Part shown: positions 24,390-38,700 of the stretch, one piece after another
Layout: each line of letters begins with the position of its first letter
How positions within the stretch are numbered: the first letter of the stretch is position 1
Assembly: GCA_002633025.1 (NCBI GenBank)
Contig: NMRB01000001.1
Span: 1,361,241 to 1,425,240 of the forward strand
From: Notospermus geniculatus
Taxonomy: Eukaryota; Nemertea; Pilidiophora; Heteronemertea; Lineidae
Direction of reading: 5' to 3'
Length of the DNA stretch: 64,000 bases
Made by a program: the position numbers and the translations under genes
The notes under the pieces: model-generated
Told to the model about the DNA's origin: nothing
Seen by the model: only the letters and a program-made list of their open reading frames with translations
Databases searched by the model: none

Positions 24390-24826
24390 TTTACCTCTTG
24401 TACTGTTATTGTATCGTCATCCACCTCAATATTTCTTTAAAATATCTTTTTCTTTCTCTCTCTCTCAAAAATAATGTAAACCAACCGCATCAGAATCGCT
24501 GATCATATCACAGAATATTCTGGTTTTTGTCATCGTCCACCTCCACGATTTGTCAGTCAGTGCCACCGTCGGGCGGTGAGTTCTGGAACTACATGTACGT
24601 TGTCATCAAACCTGGTTCCATGGGCGTCCGAGGCGAGGGTGGCGCTGACTGAAGAATGGTGGTGGTGGACGATGACAAAAAAACAGAATATTCTCAGCAA
24701 TTCTGATGCGTTTTAGGCTACACTGTACCGTACATTATTTTTTAGAGAACGATAAAGAAAATGGTGTTTTAAAGAAATATTAAGGTGGATGACGGTATAA
24801 TAACAGTACAAAAGGGGTGGAGGACG
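24390..24826. mobile_element. 437-bp foldback element upstream of RAN
   Basis: Paired words run symmetrically from the ends inward: TTGTACTGTTATT / AATAACAGTACAA, GTCATCCACCT / AGGTGGATGAC, ATATTTCTTTAAAA / TTTTAAAGAAATAT, CGCATCAGAAT / ATTCTGATGCG, GAATATTCTG / CAGAATATTC, GTCATCGTCCACC / GGTGGACGATGAC and TCAGTCAG...CCACC / GGTGGCGCTGACTGA. Nearly the whole element folds on itself, and it starts only about 230 bp from the putative RAN leader exon. Confidence 0.75.
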
Positions 24827-24919
24827 GTGGTAGACGGTAATTAGCATGACCCCACACACACACGGCATGCACAACAGACATTTGTTGCCACAGCAGTCAC
24901 ACAGCCTTTGCTTTGTCTG

Positions 24920-25910
24920 TAACGTCAGGTGATCGCGGTTCGCTACTTTTTGACGTCATCTCCCGCCCGATTTTTGTCACTTATCTTTGACCCACAACAA
25001 TTACGTATTTTATAAATGAAATCGAAAAAAAAACAACACAGCATGTTCGACTTGTTTATCCCATGTGACCTTGAACCCATTGTTGTTACAACGTCATGAT
25101 GCTGTAAACTATCCGAGGGCAACTGTTTCGGCGAGTGCCGGATGCGCTCCGAAGGGGGGTATCGCGGTTCGCCATTTCGTCGGATATCGATGATTAAAGT
25201 GTGCGTATCATTTTCTTTACGGTATAAAGATACCTTGTTAGCTCGGCTTGTATTGATGTTGGTTTTAACTACGCTTCAAAATCCGTTCACAGCAAGTGTG
25301 TGAATTTGCCGTCGTAAGTTGACACACCTTCCCCGCTCACTGCGCCTTCCGTGAAAAGACTGTCTCATTGGTCTGCGACGTTACGACATGACATCCATAA
25401 TGAAAACAACCGTCGATGGGGATACCGCGGTTCGCCAACAACTTCAAATTCCAAAGTAAACAATGTGCACGTGGAATTTATGAAAATGAATGACGTCACC
25501 CTTTACCTGAATCAACACAGAGGCCGTAGCATCTTGCACTTTTTTCAGTCGGGGGATTTTGTAAACCGAAACGCGGTCTTCAGAAGCACGAAAATGTGTG
25601 CCGTTTTTCGGCCGTTTCGTCGTAGGTTGCCATTTTAGTGCATTGAGGTGGACATGCTGCTAAAGATCAGTGAATTGTTTAGGAAATAACAGACGAAATT
25701 CGATGGAAGTTGGTGAGCCTGTAGGCCTAGTGTTGACTTACCGTACCTCTTTACTTTGAAGTGGTCGAACAGTCAGTCAGAGCGGTTGCCGCTCGGTTGG
25801 CGTCGCTACTTTCGGACAGGGGTCAACAAAAAAAATTATCAGACTGCGGTGCAGGCTGTGACGTGACATCAGAAAGTGGCGAACCGCGATCACCTCATGA
25901 CCTGACGTTA
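24920..25910. mobile_element. 991-bp inverted-repeat element with GGTGATCGCGGTTCGC ends
   Basis: Outer ends TAACGTCAGG (24920) and CCTGACGTTA (25901-25910) are exact complements, and each is followed inward by GGTGATCGCGGTTCGC(T/C)A. The same core, CGCGGTTCGCCA, appears twice more inside in direct orientation (about 25160 and 25424). A perfect TGACGTCA is at 24951. The only sizeable frame, 25351-25638 plus, matches nothing I know. Non-autonomous DNA transposon is the best guess. Confidence 0.6.
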
Positions 25911-26768
25911 GCGGTACGGTAGTGCCTGTGTCTGCTTCGGCCTGGGCCTACCCTAGGCCTAGGCCTACTCACTTTTTGGAGAAATGGTGGTGGAAATGGA
26001 ATGTGAGACAGACCTAGTGGTGGCCAAGGATGCTGGGATTCGAGAGATGTAGGCCTAGGTCGTAGGAATACTTGCCGCGGACTTTTTGTACAACATGTCC
26101 AATGTACACCATGCATGCATGTACACATAGTACAGGCTACCACTACAATACAATGAACATCAGGTCCACACAGATCAGATGATCCGAGGCAGAATGTGTA
26201 AATCAGACCTCACAAACGAATGAAATATTTGACATATCAACTTCATTGACCACTAGTTTCACAGCCCACGGGTACTTACCAAACTGACCAGGAGGATGGA
26301 AAGGATTGAATGTGGATTGTGAAGAGACACCGGATTGTGAAATTCACGGCAATGGCGCAAGAGGAATGAAAAGAACAGTCCCGAACTGGTTCAATCTGGT
26401 TTTGGCGGGTGTGAAGCGGCGTTCGAATAGAAAGAGAGACTTTTAAAATTTCTGGCCCGGAATTTTATATAATAATTTTTCCAAATTTCACGTACAACGA
26501 ACGTTGCAGCAAAGTTGAATATAAATGTTAAAAAGTGTAAATTTTCTGCTGATATTCAGCACGGGCCAAAAGTGACGTAGATTGACGGAAGCAATCCTTC
26601 ATCTCCCTGATGCGCCTGCGCATACGAAGCCGTCTCTCAGAAAATAATAAATTTGATTAATTTTTACGTGTTTTTTCCTAATGAACGGATTATATGACTT
26701 TAATTACCCCACGGATATCTTCTCTGTTATCTAATTAATCAATATCTGGGAGTGTATATGCCGGGAAG

Positions 26769-29700
26769 ATGACCAAAGATCGATTAGCAGCCCTGAAAGC
26801 GGTAGGTTCTCCCAGGTCATCGATTCGATGATGTCTCCCATCCATCCATCACATTCATTGTAGTGTAGATTCACACACACACAGTGACACACACGGCTGC
26901 TGCTGTGCTTGCTGTGGGTGTGTGTATGGCTGGCTGGAGAGTCCAAACACACCCCTGATCACTGATGTACAGATGTTCTGTGTCGGGTAGTAGGCCTAGG
27001 CCTAATCAATGGCATAACCTAGCCCCTATCTATCTGGTGAATGGACATGCCAGCCAATCAATAAATAAATGATATGCTACAATGTAGGCAAGCCCGGGAC
27101 AGTTGCGTGAGTTGATCATGTTGATTGAGTGTAGGCCTAGGGGCCTACATGTAAAAGTGAAGGCTCCATAGCCTAGGCCTAGCCAGCCAGCCAACATGGC
27201 CAAACATGCAAAGCCATGGCTTGGCAAAGCAGTCCTACACATCGCAATTCACATGCAGATGCAGGCCTTCCCGACCGATCAGCAATCAGTGAGTGAACAT
27301 GGACATGCCCATGGTGATGAAGAAGGTGAATCGGACTATCTTAACCGACATCGGTGTCTGGTACCAACCAGTATCCTATCCTAGCCAGACCGAAAGCTAG
27401 GCTGTTAGGCTACCTCCTCCGCCGGCTGTGACGGCAATGCTAGGAGAGCCTAGGCCTACTGTTTCAGCAATATTCCATAACTTCTTGACCTTGTATCTGC
27501 TTTCCTTATTTCAGAGTACCGGTAACTAACTGTACGGTTGGGGCGTATTCTTTGGCTTGACTGTGATTACTCTATACACCTATAGGGCCTACACCATATA
27601 CATGTAGTAGGGGTTAGATTGCCTTCCATAAAAGAATAATACCGAGGCCTTAGCATAACACTCTGTTTCTTCAAAGACATCAGTACAGTCTTGACAGTGT
27701 TCTCTGTGGCAAAAAGGGAGCTACGCAAGCAAATGAATAGTTTCTATACTATTTGCAACTGGTTTTGGAATCTGCTGTTATGTGGTACTTGACTTGACCT
27801 TGGAGGATAATTCCTCCAAGACTTGACCTAGGATGCCTCTCTCTGGAAGCTGATGGCAATGATAATGTACCTAGGCCTATATTCTACAGTTTGTAAATGA
27901 GTAATGACATGAATGACACTGTCATGACTGTAGGAAGTGGAGAATTAGGACTGACATGACTAACACCGAGCTGAAGCCCTGGGCCCATATTCATAAAACT
28001 ACTTTAGTCTAAGCCTGATACTTATCCTTTGTTCAACACAAAAGATTGTATCACATTGTTTATGATGAATATGGACCCTGATGATTGAGTTATTAAACAT
28101 CGACGTTTACCTTATACTGGGTACTGGTACTTAATTACTTGTGGCCTAAACTTGTTTTTTCTTTCTCTTTTAGGCACAGAGTGATGATGACGATGTGGCT
28201 GATGATGTCACCGTTAATATTGATTCTGGGGGGTTTATGGATGAGTTCTTTGAACAGGTATGTGTTGCAATTGTCATTTAGAGAGGTTGTTAATGTCAGT
28301 CAACAGCAAACTGACATGGTCAACAATTTGTAACTGCTCCTATCCTCCTTTTAATAATAAAAATAATAATAATAATGTTACTGCAGTGCAGTCTCAAAGC
28401 GCTTTACATATGTACATCATTACCCTAGCTATAAGCCTGTGCAATCCAGATCAAGCTCAACTTCCTGAACTATTAGTATACTGTCCGGCTTCAACAAAGT
28501 GCACATGGATGACTATGAAGCTGTGAGTGACATTGTAATCAAGATTGCTTCATTTCTCCCACAACAGTTATGTACACAGTAAGGGAGAGGTGTTATCATT
28601 TAGACACAAAGCGCACATGGATGACTATTCACACAAACCATCTCTGCCAGCTTGGTACCCTTTAACGCCAGGGTGGGGTGAGCCAATTGAGATAAAGAGA
28701 CTTACCCAAAGTCTTGCACCGAGTGGAGATTGAACCTGGGACCTTCTGACCGCAAGCCAGAGACCTGAGCCACTACACCGCAGCGGCTCCTCAACTTTCA
28801 CTTGCTATCTAATGTAGCCAGCAGTCAGTTACCTCATGTGTGAAGCAATAATGATAAGACATTTTTGGACTGTATTGTCCTGATCTTTTGCCTAATTCTT
28901 TCAGGTTGAGGAGATACGAGGGATGATAGACACTATAGCGACGAAGGTAGACGATGTCAAAAAGAAGCACAGTGCAATACTCTCGGCCCCCCAGACTGAT
29001 GAAAGTAAGTCTTGTTTGGAGTCAATTGACGAGTTTGATCTGTCAGTTTCAAACTTACCCCAGAGGTCAAAAATAGTCCGTTTGTTGCACACATGCAGTT
29101 AGCCCTTGTTCATTGTATCCAAGAAGTAAACAAATGGTAGTAAAAATTTTGCATTTAATGTTAGCCAACCACTATTATTTCATAAAGTCTGGCGTGCAAT
29201 ATTATACAAAGTTACATACCGGTAATTGTCATTTTACAGTTTGGCAAAAGTAGTTGACTGTGCATGAAGGGATTGACAATCTATATCTATTCCCACCTGC
29301 CACTTGCACCACATTTTCCTGTAGTACATGTAGGTGTCCTTGAATTGAAAATCGTCCATTTTAACAAGGACTGTATTACATCACAAATTAATGCAAATCT
29401 TGTGGTGACATTACAGCCACTCTTTGTCCAGCCTTCCAGACTGTGGGTTAACCAGGTATTCATCTATCCCCAGCAGGTCAAACCAGTGAATATTCATGAG
29501 AATCTTTGATTATTGTCCCAGTTGCCGCACAACAAATGTTGGAATGATAATCACTAGCTTAAGCCAACTTGCTCATAAACCACACAGCGCTCATCTTGTG
29601 TATGAAACACGCTAGGCTATTGATCCGCTCATGATGCACTTTCATAGGATCTATGTATCCATGAACTACTGTCTACCGTCCCTCGCTCGTTCAGTGTCTG

Positions 29701-32700
29701 CTTTGGGTGGGTGCATCGAAATGGAAAGACGAGAGTTGTCATCATTCTACCTTGTATTGTACATTTGAAGGAGTGGCACAAGCTTGGGTTGTAACGGCAG
29801 TTTGTGACGACGGGTGTAATATTTTTGGTAGGATTTGATTTTGAAAAGCGGCAAATTCTGACTGAGATGATTGATTCCTCGGCAAGCGACACTTGCAGCA
29901 AACTGAAGTGAAGCTGTGACTGACATTGTAATCAAGATTACTTCATTTATCTCCAACAGTCATGTACACAGTAAGGGAGAGGTGTTATCATTTAGACAGT
30001 TAACAGACACAACAAGTGTCTGAGCACATGGTCATTCCCATCAATATCATGAACGTGGACAATGCAGATGTCTGATTTTGAACATTGTAAGAATTTTTTG
30101 TAAACTGTGCAAATTGATTATTTAAAATTATTAAAATCTCTCATTCCTGAAGCGTCCGAAGTCCTTTCATGAAATGATGAGGCCAATCCATGGATGACTG
30201 GACATGGTGCAGCCAACACCCCAACCCAGTGTGTCCCAGTGCTGAGCAGTAACCTCACTGCCATTGCTGTGAGAGTGAGATTACATGATTGAATCTGTCT
30301 GTTTAGTTGACAGGCCAGTCTCCTGCATACTAAACAAGATGCTTTTTGCTATTCCTTGGCTGATGTGTCATAAGTGTCTTACCACTGCTGAGAGTTCATG
30401 TTGAGGGAAAGTATGGACTGAAGGAGCAGGTCACAGCTCAAAGTCCCACTCTTCTATACCTTCATTGTGGATCTTTTCTTCCTATTTTTTTGCTCTAAGA
30501 GCAAGGACACCTCAGGTGGAGGGTAGTGCCATTGGCTCCAGGCAGAAGACTAGATCTCAGTATTTCAAATGGGACTCCTGCCCATCCTCTTTCTTGGAAT
30601 GCCAGAGGGTGATGATGACACCATCAAAGATGAATTTACTATTGGAAAACAAATAACCTTCTGATCTTCCTGACTGGTGTAAATGTCACTAACGAGTGAA
30701 ATGCATCAATGGTACTCTATCAATCCAACTCTGAATGAAAATGTGTCCATCTTGTATTGAGAATATACACCAATGCATATTATGTAGCGTATGCCCCTGG
30801 CTGATCCAGTCCAACGGTAACTAAAAATGTTAGAAAGACTGCTTGCTACTGTATATCGGCCATGTATGATCATTGATTGCGTTTCAGACCGGGAGCTGAT
30901 TGCCTGCTCCATTCTAAGTGTGCATGAATGTCTCTACATAATCAATTGAACCTGAGAAGTTAGCTTCTAGCTGGCTTTGCTTGGATGGTTCATTGCAGTA
31001 AGTTCATCAACACATGAGCCTCTGGCATCAAACTGAACACCCTGGTACCTGGTTCAGTTTTACTTGCCTCGTTGCTGTAGAAATCCTGTAGATTCTCCTT
31101 GAATTTAATGCAATATTAACCCAATTTTCCGTCATTATGAAGTTAGTACTGTTCCCATTGCCTTGCTTTCACTTTGCAGCACTTGGACCAAACCAATCTG
31201 GGTCGAGTCCACTAGTGTTCCAAATTTTTGTCTAAACTGCAGTTCACAGCTGCCCAATCAAATGTTGCCAGTGTGGCATGCCAGTGCTTTATTGACGTAG
31301 AATCTGAGGTGAATATTTCATAAGGTTGGACATGTTGCACCACCAGATTTACCGCGCAGGCGGTAACCATGGGTTACTCATTCAGGTAAATGTCTACGGA
31401 ATCCAATCAAAGATCAGAAACGCAGAAAAAAGAACTCAACGTATCATAATGTGCTGCTGAGTCTATTGTGGTGGGATCAAGACCTGCTCGGCTTTGGCTT
31501 GGCATGTGAGGCAAGCTATCACTACCGGCTGACCTGGTGTCTCACCACATGTTGTTTTCGCTAGCTGAGCTCCACACAGGTGTAAATGAGGCAAGGCTGA
31601 ATATTTTATTGAAGGATCAATATGGCTGATGACACTGATGTTGTAATGGATGGAGATTGCATGCAGGAATTACAAATTGTCAAGACTGAGCTGTTGAGGA
31701 GGAAGGAAGCAGCTACGCATATGAGATGAATACTGATGGTGTGAACTGATGTACCACTGACTNNNNNNNNNNNNNNNNNNNNNNNNNNNNNNNNNNNNNN
31801 NNNNNNNNNNNNNNNNNNNNNNNNNNNNNNNNNNNNNNNNNNNNNNNNNNNNNNNNNNNNNNNNNNNNNNNNNNNNNNNNNNNNNNNNNNNNNNNNNNNN
31901 NNNNNNNNNNNNNNNNNNNNNNNNNNNNNNNNNNNNNNNNNNNNNNNNNNNNNNNNNNNNNNNNNNNNNNNNNNNNNNNNNNNNNNNNNNNNNNNNNNNN
32001 NNNNNNNNNNNNNNNNNNNNNNNNNNNNNNNNNNNNNNNNNNNNNNNNNNNNNNNNNNNNNNNNNNNNNNNNNNNNNNNNNNNNNNNNNNNNNNNNNNNN
32101 NNNNNNNNNNNNNNNNNNNNNNNNNNNNNNNNNNNNNNNNNNNNNNNNNNNNNNNNNNNNNNNNNNNNNNNNNNNNNNNNNNNNNNNNNNNNNNNNNNNN
32201 NNNNNNNNNNNNNNNNNNNNNNNNNNNNNNNNNNNNNNNNNNNNNNNNNNNNNNNNNNNNNNNNNNNNNNNNNNNNNNNNNNNNNNNNNNNNNNNNNNNN
32301 NNNNNNNNNNNNNNNNNNNNNNNNNNNNNNNNNNNNNNNNNNNNNNNNNNNNNNNNNNNNNNNNNNNNNNNNNNNNNNNNNNNNNNNNNNNNNNNNNNNN
32401 NNNNNNNNNNNNNNNNNNNNNNNNNNNNNNNNNNNNNNNNNNNNNNNNNNNNNNNNNNNNNNNNNNNNNNNNNNNNNNNNNNNNNNNNNNNNNNNNNNNN
32501 NNNNNNNNNNNNNNNNNNNNNNNNNNNNNNNNNNNNNNNNNNNNNNNNNNNNNNNNNNNNNNNNNNNNNNNNNNNNNNNNNNNNNNNNNNNNNNNNNNNN
32601 NNNNNNNNNNNNNNNNNNNNNNNNNNNNNNNNNNNNNNNNNNNNNNNNNNNNNNNNNNNNNNNNNNNNNNNNNNNNNNNNNNNNNNNNNNNNNNNNNNNN

Positions 32701-35700
32701 NNNNNNNNNNNNNNNNNAAGTACGAAATACGAAATTCAACTTCATTTCCAGGACCTAATGTATTTCTGAAGATGGTTAATTGGTACCACAATTGTCCCTG
32801 CTGCCAGTGTGTCTCTTAGCATACCATGTAAGACCGAGAGACGGTGCATTTTGAATTTTTAAATTTCCACTGGTATGACCGAAGTCGATACAAAAGATAA
32901 ATTTCAAAGTTAAATATACACTGTAACTCTTATCGGTCTAACGTCATACGCACAAAAACGCTCTTGCAGCAGGCAATATTTGTGGTACCAACCATCTCCT
33001 GAAATACATTACGTCATTGAAGTGAAGTTCAATTTCGTATTTCGAACTTACATGTAGTGTTTCGTCGGGCTTGCGAAACACGCCTATCATCAATTATTGA
33101 AATAACTCAAAAACCGGTTCGTCTTTTCAAAAGTGCTTCTCAGGGCAAAAACTTATAGCCAGGACCCACCTCTGGCTGAAAGGATTTTGAAAAATCTTAA
33201 GATTTGTAGAAATTATAAACAAACGAAATGTGTCACATTTTTATGGACCACCCTGTATACGAAATTATCGTACAAACCGGTATATGTATGTACATGTATG
33301 AACAGAATGGTATAGGAGTGTTCATCTTGACCTAAAGTGACACAAAGTGTAAAGCCTTGTTCACCCTGATGACGTGGTGCGATGTGTTGAAAAAATCGCC
33401 AAGCAGTGTCAGTTTTGACACAGTGCGGCTCGGTTGCATACGGTGGTCATGATTAGCGAAAATGACTTATTCAAATTGTGCCAGAAATGTCCTTTAACAT
33501 GATGCCCATGGGATTTCCCTTCCGGTATCCTCACGTGGCAGGCGATTCGAAGCGGAAAAATACTGCAGGTGTGATCGGCGGCGGTGGAAATTGCTCATCG
33601 CATCCTACCGCTTCATAACCGAAGCGCAGTGCAACTGTGAACAGCTATAGGCTTAACAATGGGAGCAATCAGATGCGAAAAATTTTGCATCACACCATGC
33701 TGCCAGTGTGAACAGGCTTAAAGACTGAAGGAGTGCTGGTGTTTCAAAGCCAAGCCCTCTTATTCATGGGTGTCTCTCTTTCCATTGATTCTAGTTCTTA
33801 CGCCAAAATCAGGTATGGTTGCTGACATTGGCAACTTGGCCCCCAAAAGACTTCCCAAATCTACAAACAGCATTCGAACAATACTAGTGATTGATATAAC
33901 ATTAGTAATGATTGGACAAAATCACTTTACATAGGAGGTTACATAGGAGGTTGTGTGAAAATAGTCCATGAAGCCTCACTTGACTGGCGTATCAGCTGCT
34001 TGCAAAAACACAACATGATTAACCTGCATTATGGCTTGATCTCACAGAGTCCTTCTTGTGAATGCAGAACTCATATTCTAATCCTGCTGTATCTGATAGT
34101 GATCATTATTGATCCAGCAGTATATCAGAGTCCTTCGATTGATTCTTCTGTGAGAACGGACTCGAATCATCTATTATCATGATGTTCTTGGTGATATGGA
34201 TCGTCATCAGTTTATGCACTAGCTTCATATACAGTGCTGTCAGCGTCGTTAAGTCATGAAAGTGGCCTTCTGACAAACTCAATTTTCAAGTTGGGATATC
34301 TGCTGGCTTCTCAAGACCATCCTCCCACAGCAGAGTTTTTTGCCTTGCTCCTCTTCATCCAGGCAGTTGCCCACGACTCGTGTGAGTAGTGGATGAAGAG
34401 AAGCGATGTAAAAACCCTGCTGTTGGAGGATATGCTCAAGACAGCGAAGTCACAAGTGATTACGTCAGAATGGTATTGGTACATTTACATGGGTTGACCA
34501 ATGATTGCTGCCAAATGTACATGTACTGCATTATGGAAGCATCCTGTGGAAGAGCATTGACTAGTACAGTGTTGCTTGCTATATCATTGTCATATTTGCC
34601 GATATATCAGCACATAGGCTCGAGGTAGTGGCTAGCAGCATTCTTGCATTAATATTGATCTGCCCACACAGTGTATCTTTCTTGTACAATCTACTTCATG
34701 TGTATTGAGGGAACCTCACCGTAGAACCTAGTCACAGGAAGCGACAATCAGCTCCGAGTTCTTGGCCAAGATGAGAAAATGTGAGAATGAAGCGATCCGT
34801 TGGGTCAGGAGTAATTGGACTGATAGCAACATGGATAAGTCTCATCAGTGCTATTAATGATGAAGTTCCCACAGAGAGACTATGTACTGATGATGTTAAA
34901 AAGTTCCATGATACTTACACCTACGGGAGCCTGCCATATTTGGTCAGTGGAAACATTAGTCCAATAGTGGCTATCACAACCTGGGTTGTGAGTTCAGTTC
35001 CTGGTCTGGCACTGACAGTGACACACCCTCAATGGCAAGTGCCACTATAAATACCAGGGCACGCAGGCAGGCTGTTCAGTTCACTTGGTATTTTGCTCCC
35101 TGGAATGAATGGCAAGGGTGAAACGTCGACTGCAAGCCTTGTGTGACGAATTTGAGGTCCAGGGGGGATGCAGTGTCTGCATGCCCGCCAAAGGTTTGAG
35201 ACTGATCGCCCCTCCCCCGCCCCGCCCTGTGGGCATGTTCTTCTTTTCTCTCGCTCTGAAGCTGGAAACATCCGGCTTTTCCTCAATTTCCTAGCGAGAG
35301 ACGATAGAAGGCGCTGAATGTGTTGACATTCTTTGCTGAGAGAGCATCTACACACTGTGCCTTTGATTGTATTGGTGGCCTGGGGGTTCCAGTTTCCTCC
35401 TGCATTACATGAGTACATTTACTTTGATTAAATTACCCAATATTGTGGAGAAACAACAATGCCATATTTGGTGACTCGGTTCTCAATTCAATATGAAAAA
35501 TTGCCACCCACCTCTGCTGTCTGCAAGAGCCTGTGTGTGAGTCATCCTTGCCTTGTCTCTATGGAATATGTTTCTGTTAAGAAGAGTGGACAAGACTCAT
35601 GAATATAGAGACAAGACAGAGAAACAACTGTAGGCTCAGATTCTGATATATGTATCATCCCCCATGTGCAGTGACGGAGGATGCTGAGACATGACACTCT

Positions 35701-38700
35701 GATGTGGAGGCAGTTGGGAAAATGTAACCTTTAGTAATTGACTCCCCACCATAGACTTCAAAAATGTAGCAAATATCATATATGAAGATTTGTTTCATTA
35801 CGGTACTTCTACAGTTGAAAACGTTTGCCTACACTTTGCTGAAGGAGTAGCTTTTGTGCCAAACCCACACCATCATGACTGTATTGCAGCAGCAGCAGCC
35901 TTGCAAATAAGTGGATGCTCAGTGCATCCTCCATTGACCAGCTATAGCATAATCAATTGTCAGCCGATCCTGTCTACATCAAGGCTACTGTTGTATCATG
36001 GAAGCTATGTACATGTAAGGCAATTCAAGGTCACATCTGTAGGCCAAAGCAATGAAACTGCGGCAACTCAACTGACCAGTAGCACAGAGCATGACTGACA
36101 GACCATATAGCCTAGCGGTGCATTTCCACCTTTGACTTGGCAGTATCCAGATTTGTCACCATGCATTGCAGAAGGATCCCGAGCGCTATGTGGGCTATTG
36201 ATTTTGTGGTAAATACTCGCATGATATAGGAAAGCAAGGCGAGCTTTTCCACCACCAACTCCGATATTCTGATATTGCTTTGCATTAATGTTTGATACAA
36301 GCTTTCCTGTTGGGTTTTCTGTCACTGATGCTTTTTGGCAAGGACAATGGTCCAAGAAGGGGTTTCCTAAGAACTCTGAATCTGACCTGGTTTTGCAAAC
36401 TGTTGGGTGTACTTCTGGCACTGGTTACAGGAAACCTCGTGTGCCCCTTAACCCTACATGTACACCACTAAATTATTAGAGCAGTTTCCATGACTTGCAC
36501 CAAAAAAATTCATCAAAAATCAAAAGTATGAAAGTCTACACTGATACTGTTCTGGACCTGTGAAGAGTGATCACCCATGATCTGAGGACAAGTTGCGGAA
36601 CTGAAATTTCAGAATCTCATGTCGGCGATCGTCATCTCTGCCATTTTAAGGATTAAATCTAATGCTCTCTTTCTCTCATTGCAGAGGTCAAAGGCGAACT
36701 GGAGGAGCTTATGGCTGAAATTAAGAAGACAGCAAACAAGGTTAGAGGAAAGTTAAAGGGTACGTATAAGAGTTCAAGTGGTCTGGTATGGTAGGGCAAG
36801 CATCTGCCTTGTTGGTTATGTTCCCAAGAAAGTAGTCATCAAAAGTGAACTCATGGCAACGATGTGGTGATAAAACTATTACAGCACTATAGAAGTCACA
36901 GAAGCGGAATATAAGTTCAGGACGGACTCCTACTATACTAACCCCCCCCCCCCCCAAGTTCCTTCATTACGCTGTACATTACATAGTCTCATACGTGTTG
37001 CGACCACTCTTAAGTGTTGCAGCCACATATGCAACACTGGTAGTTTTCTCAATAAATACAACAGTATTATAATCAAATTATGTGTTCATTCACTGCGTAC
37101 GGTCAGAAATTCATCAATAATCTAATGACAGTTTGCTAAATGAAATAAGCTTGATGAATGAATTAGCCGTGTTCGCTGGAGAACTCGGGGAAATGCAAGC
37201 TGCGCAATGCATTGATATGAAAACGCCAGGGATACCGTTTGATGAGAATTATGCATGAGATGACAAAACCCTGTCCTGGGGCAAGGTTGGAGGTCATAAA
37301 TAGCACACTCCTCCAGGTACTGATATCACGCTGAATGGAACCGAGTTGATTTGGAATATTCTCAGTGAAATCTGGTGATCACCAGTGCTGGGTTACAAAA
37401 CCTGCTTTCGGGAATCACCTTTTTGAGTCACATTCCCATACACACCACGGCATTGCTTGTTGCACTACCAGTTCCCCTCTACTATAAGCCAGACAACACT
37501 GGTTTGTTCCTGCAGTTACCATGGCAACGCATCCAAATTTCACAATTTGCTGACTTGCCATGCAAGCCCAGAAGATCAAAATTAGGAGCATCATTTGATT
37601 ATAAAAACTCCTCTTGACGGCACATAAATCATTAGCGTCTGGTGATTGATTGATTTGCCTGATCTGATGGAAATAGTGCTAAAAATAGACCCTGGCCTTG
37701 CTTGACGGGTCATTGCAACCTGCCGACACCTAGACCAGTGGTATCATCCATACAACTGATGTGATTCATTGTGGTGTTTCTTTGGCCAGCTCGTCGCCCA
37801 ATGTATCAAGTCAGAGATGTGATTGTAGACTGTTGAAAAGGTTGAATGGGTTAATTTGCTGCCCCGATTGGGTGACACCTCATTCAACATCAGACCTGGC
37901 TGTTTGTCAGCTTGCCCTATAGATAACGTGAAATGATGAAATCTGATAGACATGTCTATTATTGTACCTGGGAATCTGTAGGTGTGTGATATCTGTAAGC
38001 TTGCATTTTATTGATTTATTTTGCCAGCCAAAAGCATTATTAGAGAGCAAAGACAAATGAATGAAGCAGGGTTCTTTTACTGCAATGGTTGATCAGCAGG
38101 TTGCTGCCATCGATCTTTGACAGTTGATGTCAGATCTGTCAAGCATCCCAGTAGGTTATTGGTGTATTTTTAAATGATCTTGCGTTGGCACAATGGTGGA
38201 CCAAGGGTGTCTAGAAAGAGGAGGGTAGGTCTGTAGGCTATTATGCTGGCACTCCATAAGAGGAGTGACCTGGAGAAGTACAGCCACCCATAATTTCAGA
38301 GTGGCTAAATCTGCTTACACACACACAAAATTAAAATAGTCTTCTTCACTAAAAATCAATCGATTTAACCCATACCTCAAAATATCGAGTTTATTATATT
38401 AAATGACCTGTCTGGGTGGAGCCAGGCACTAAATAATAGCAGAGGAACATTGTATATGGATACAATTTATTGATGATCTTGTTATTGATTATTGAGTATC
38501 TAGATCTGGGTATTTGCTCATCTCGATGAGAGAATCTGAATGATCATATTGTTTTTCTGTGCTATATGTGTACAAACAGTAAATGAGGCCTGATTTTGAA
38601 ACCCATCCCTGTTTTATTGTGCTGTAGATGCATTTTATGAACTGAGCATTGACTGCATACAGAGCGTATCAGAAAACTCTTGTCGTACGTGTGATGTTTC

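Larger units (their letters stand above)
24165..26768. other. divergent intergenic region RAN / syntaxin
   Basis: About 2.6 kb that should hold the RAN promoter (left end) and the syntaxin promoter and 5' UTR (right end). The middle is occupied by two inverted-repeat elements (24390-24826 and 24920-25910). Near the syntaxin side, TGATGCGCCTGCGCATACG (about 26608-26626) matches the NRF-1 type GC-rich palindrome. I see no convincing TATA box. Confidence 0.5.
26802..36684 (+). other. syntaxin introns 1-3 (repeat content)
   Basis: Introns 26802-28173, 28258-28904 and 29005-36684 contain no other gene that I can support. Repeats: a SINE (28345-28795), a partial related copy (29907-30000), foldback elements (32718-33052, 33349-33723, 34317-34435) and the first gap. 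TAGGCCTA words are frequent at 26990-27460. Confidence 0.5.

Noticed and set aside
31606-32791. Long minus-strand open frames (over 370 codons)
   Set aside because: They run through the N gap; almost all codons are unknown bases.
35029-35418. 129-codon minus-strand frame in syntaxin intron 3
   Set aside because: No motif, no splice support, interrupted composition; chance frame in a GC-richer patch.
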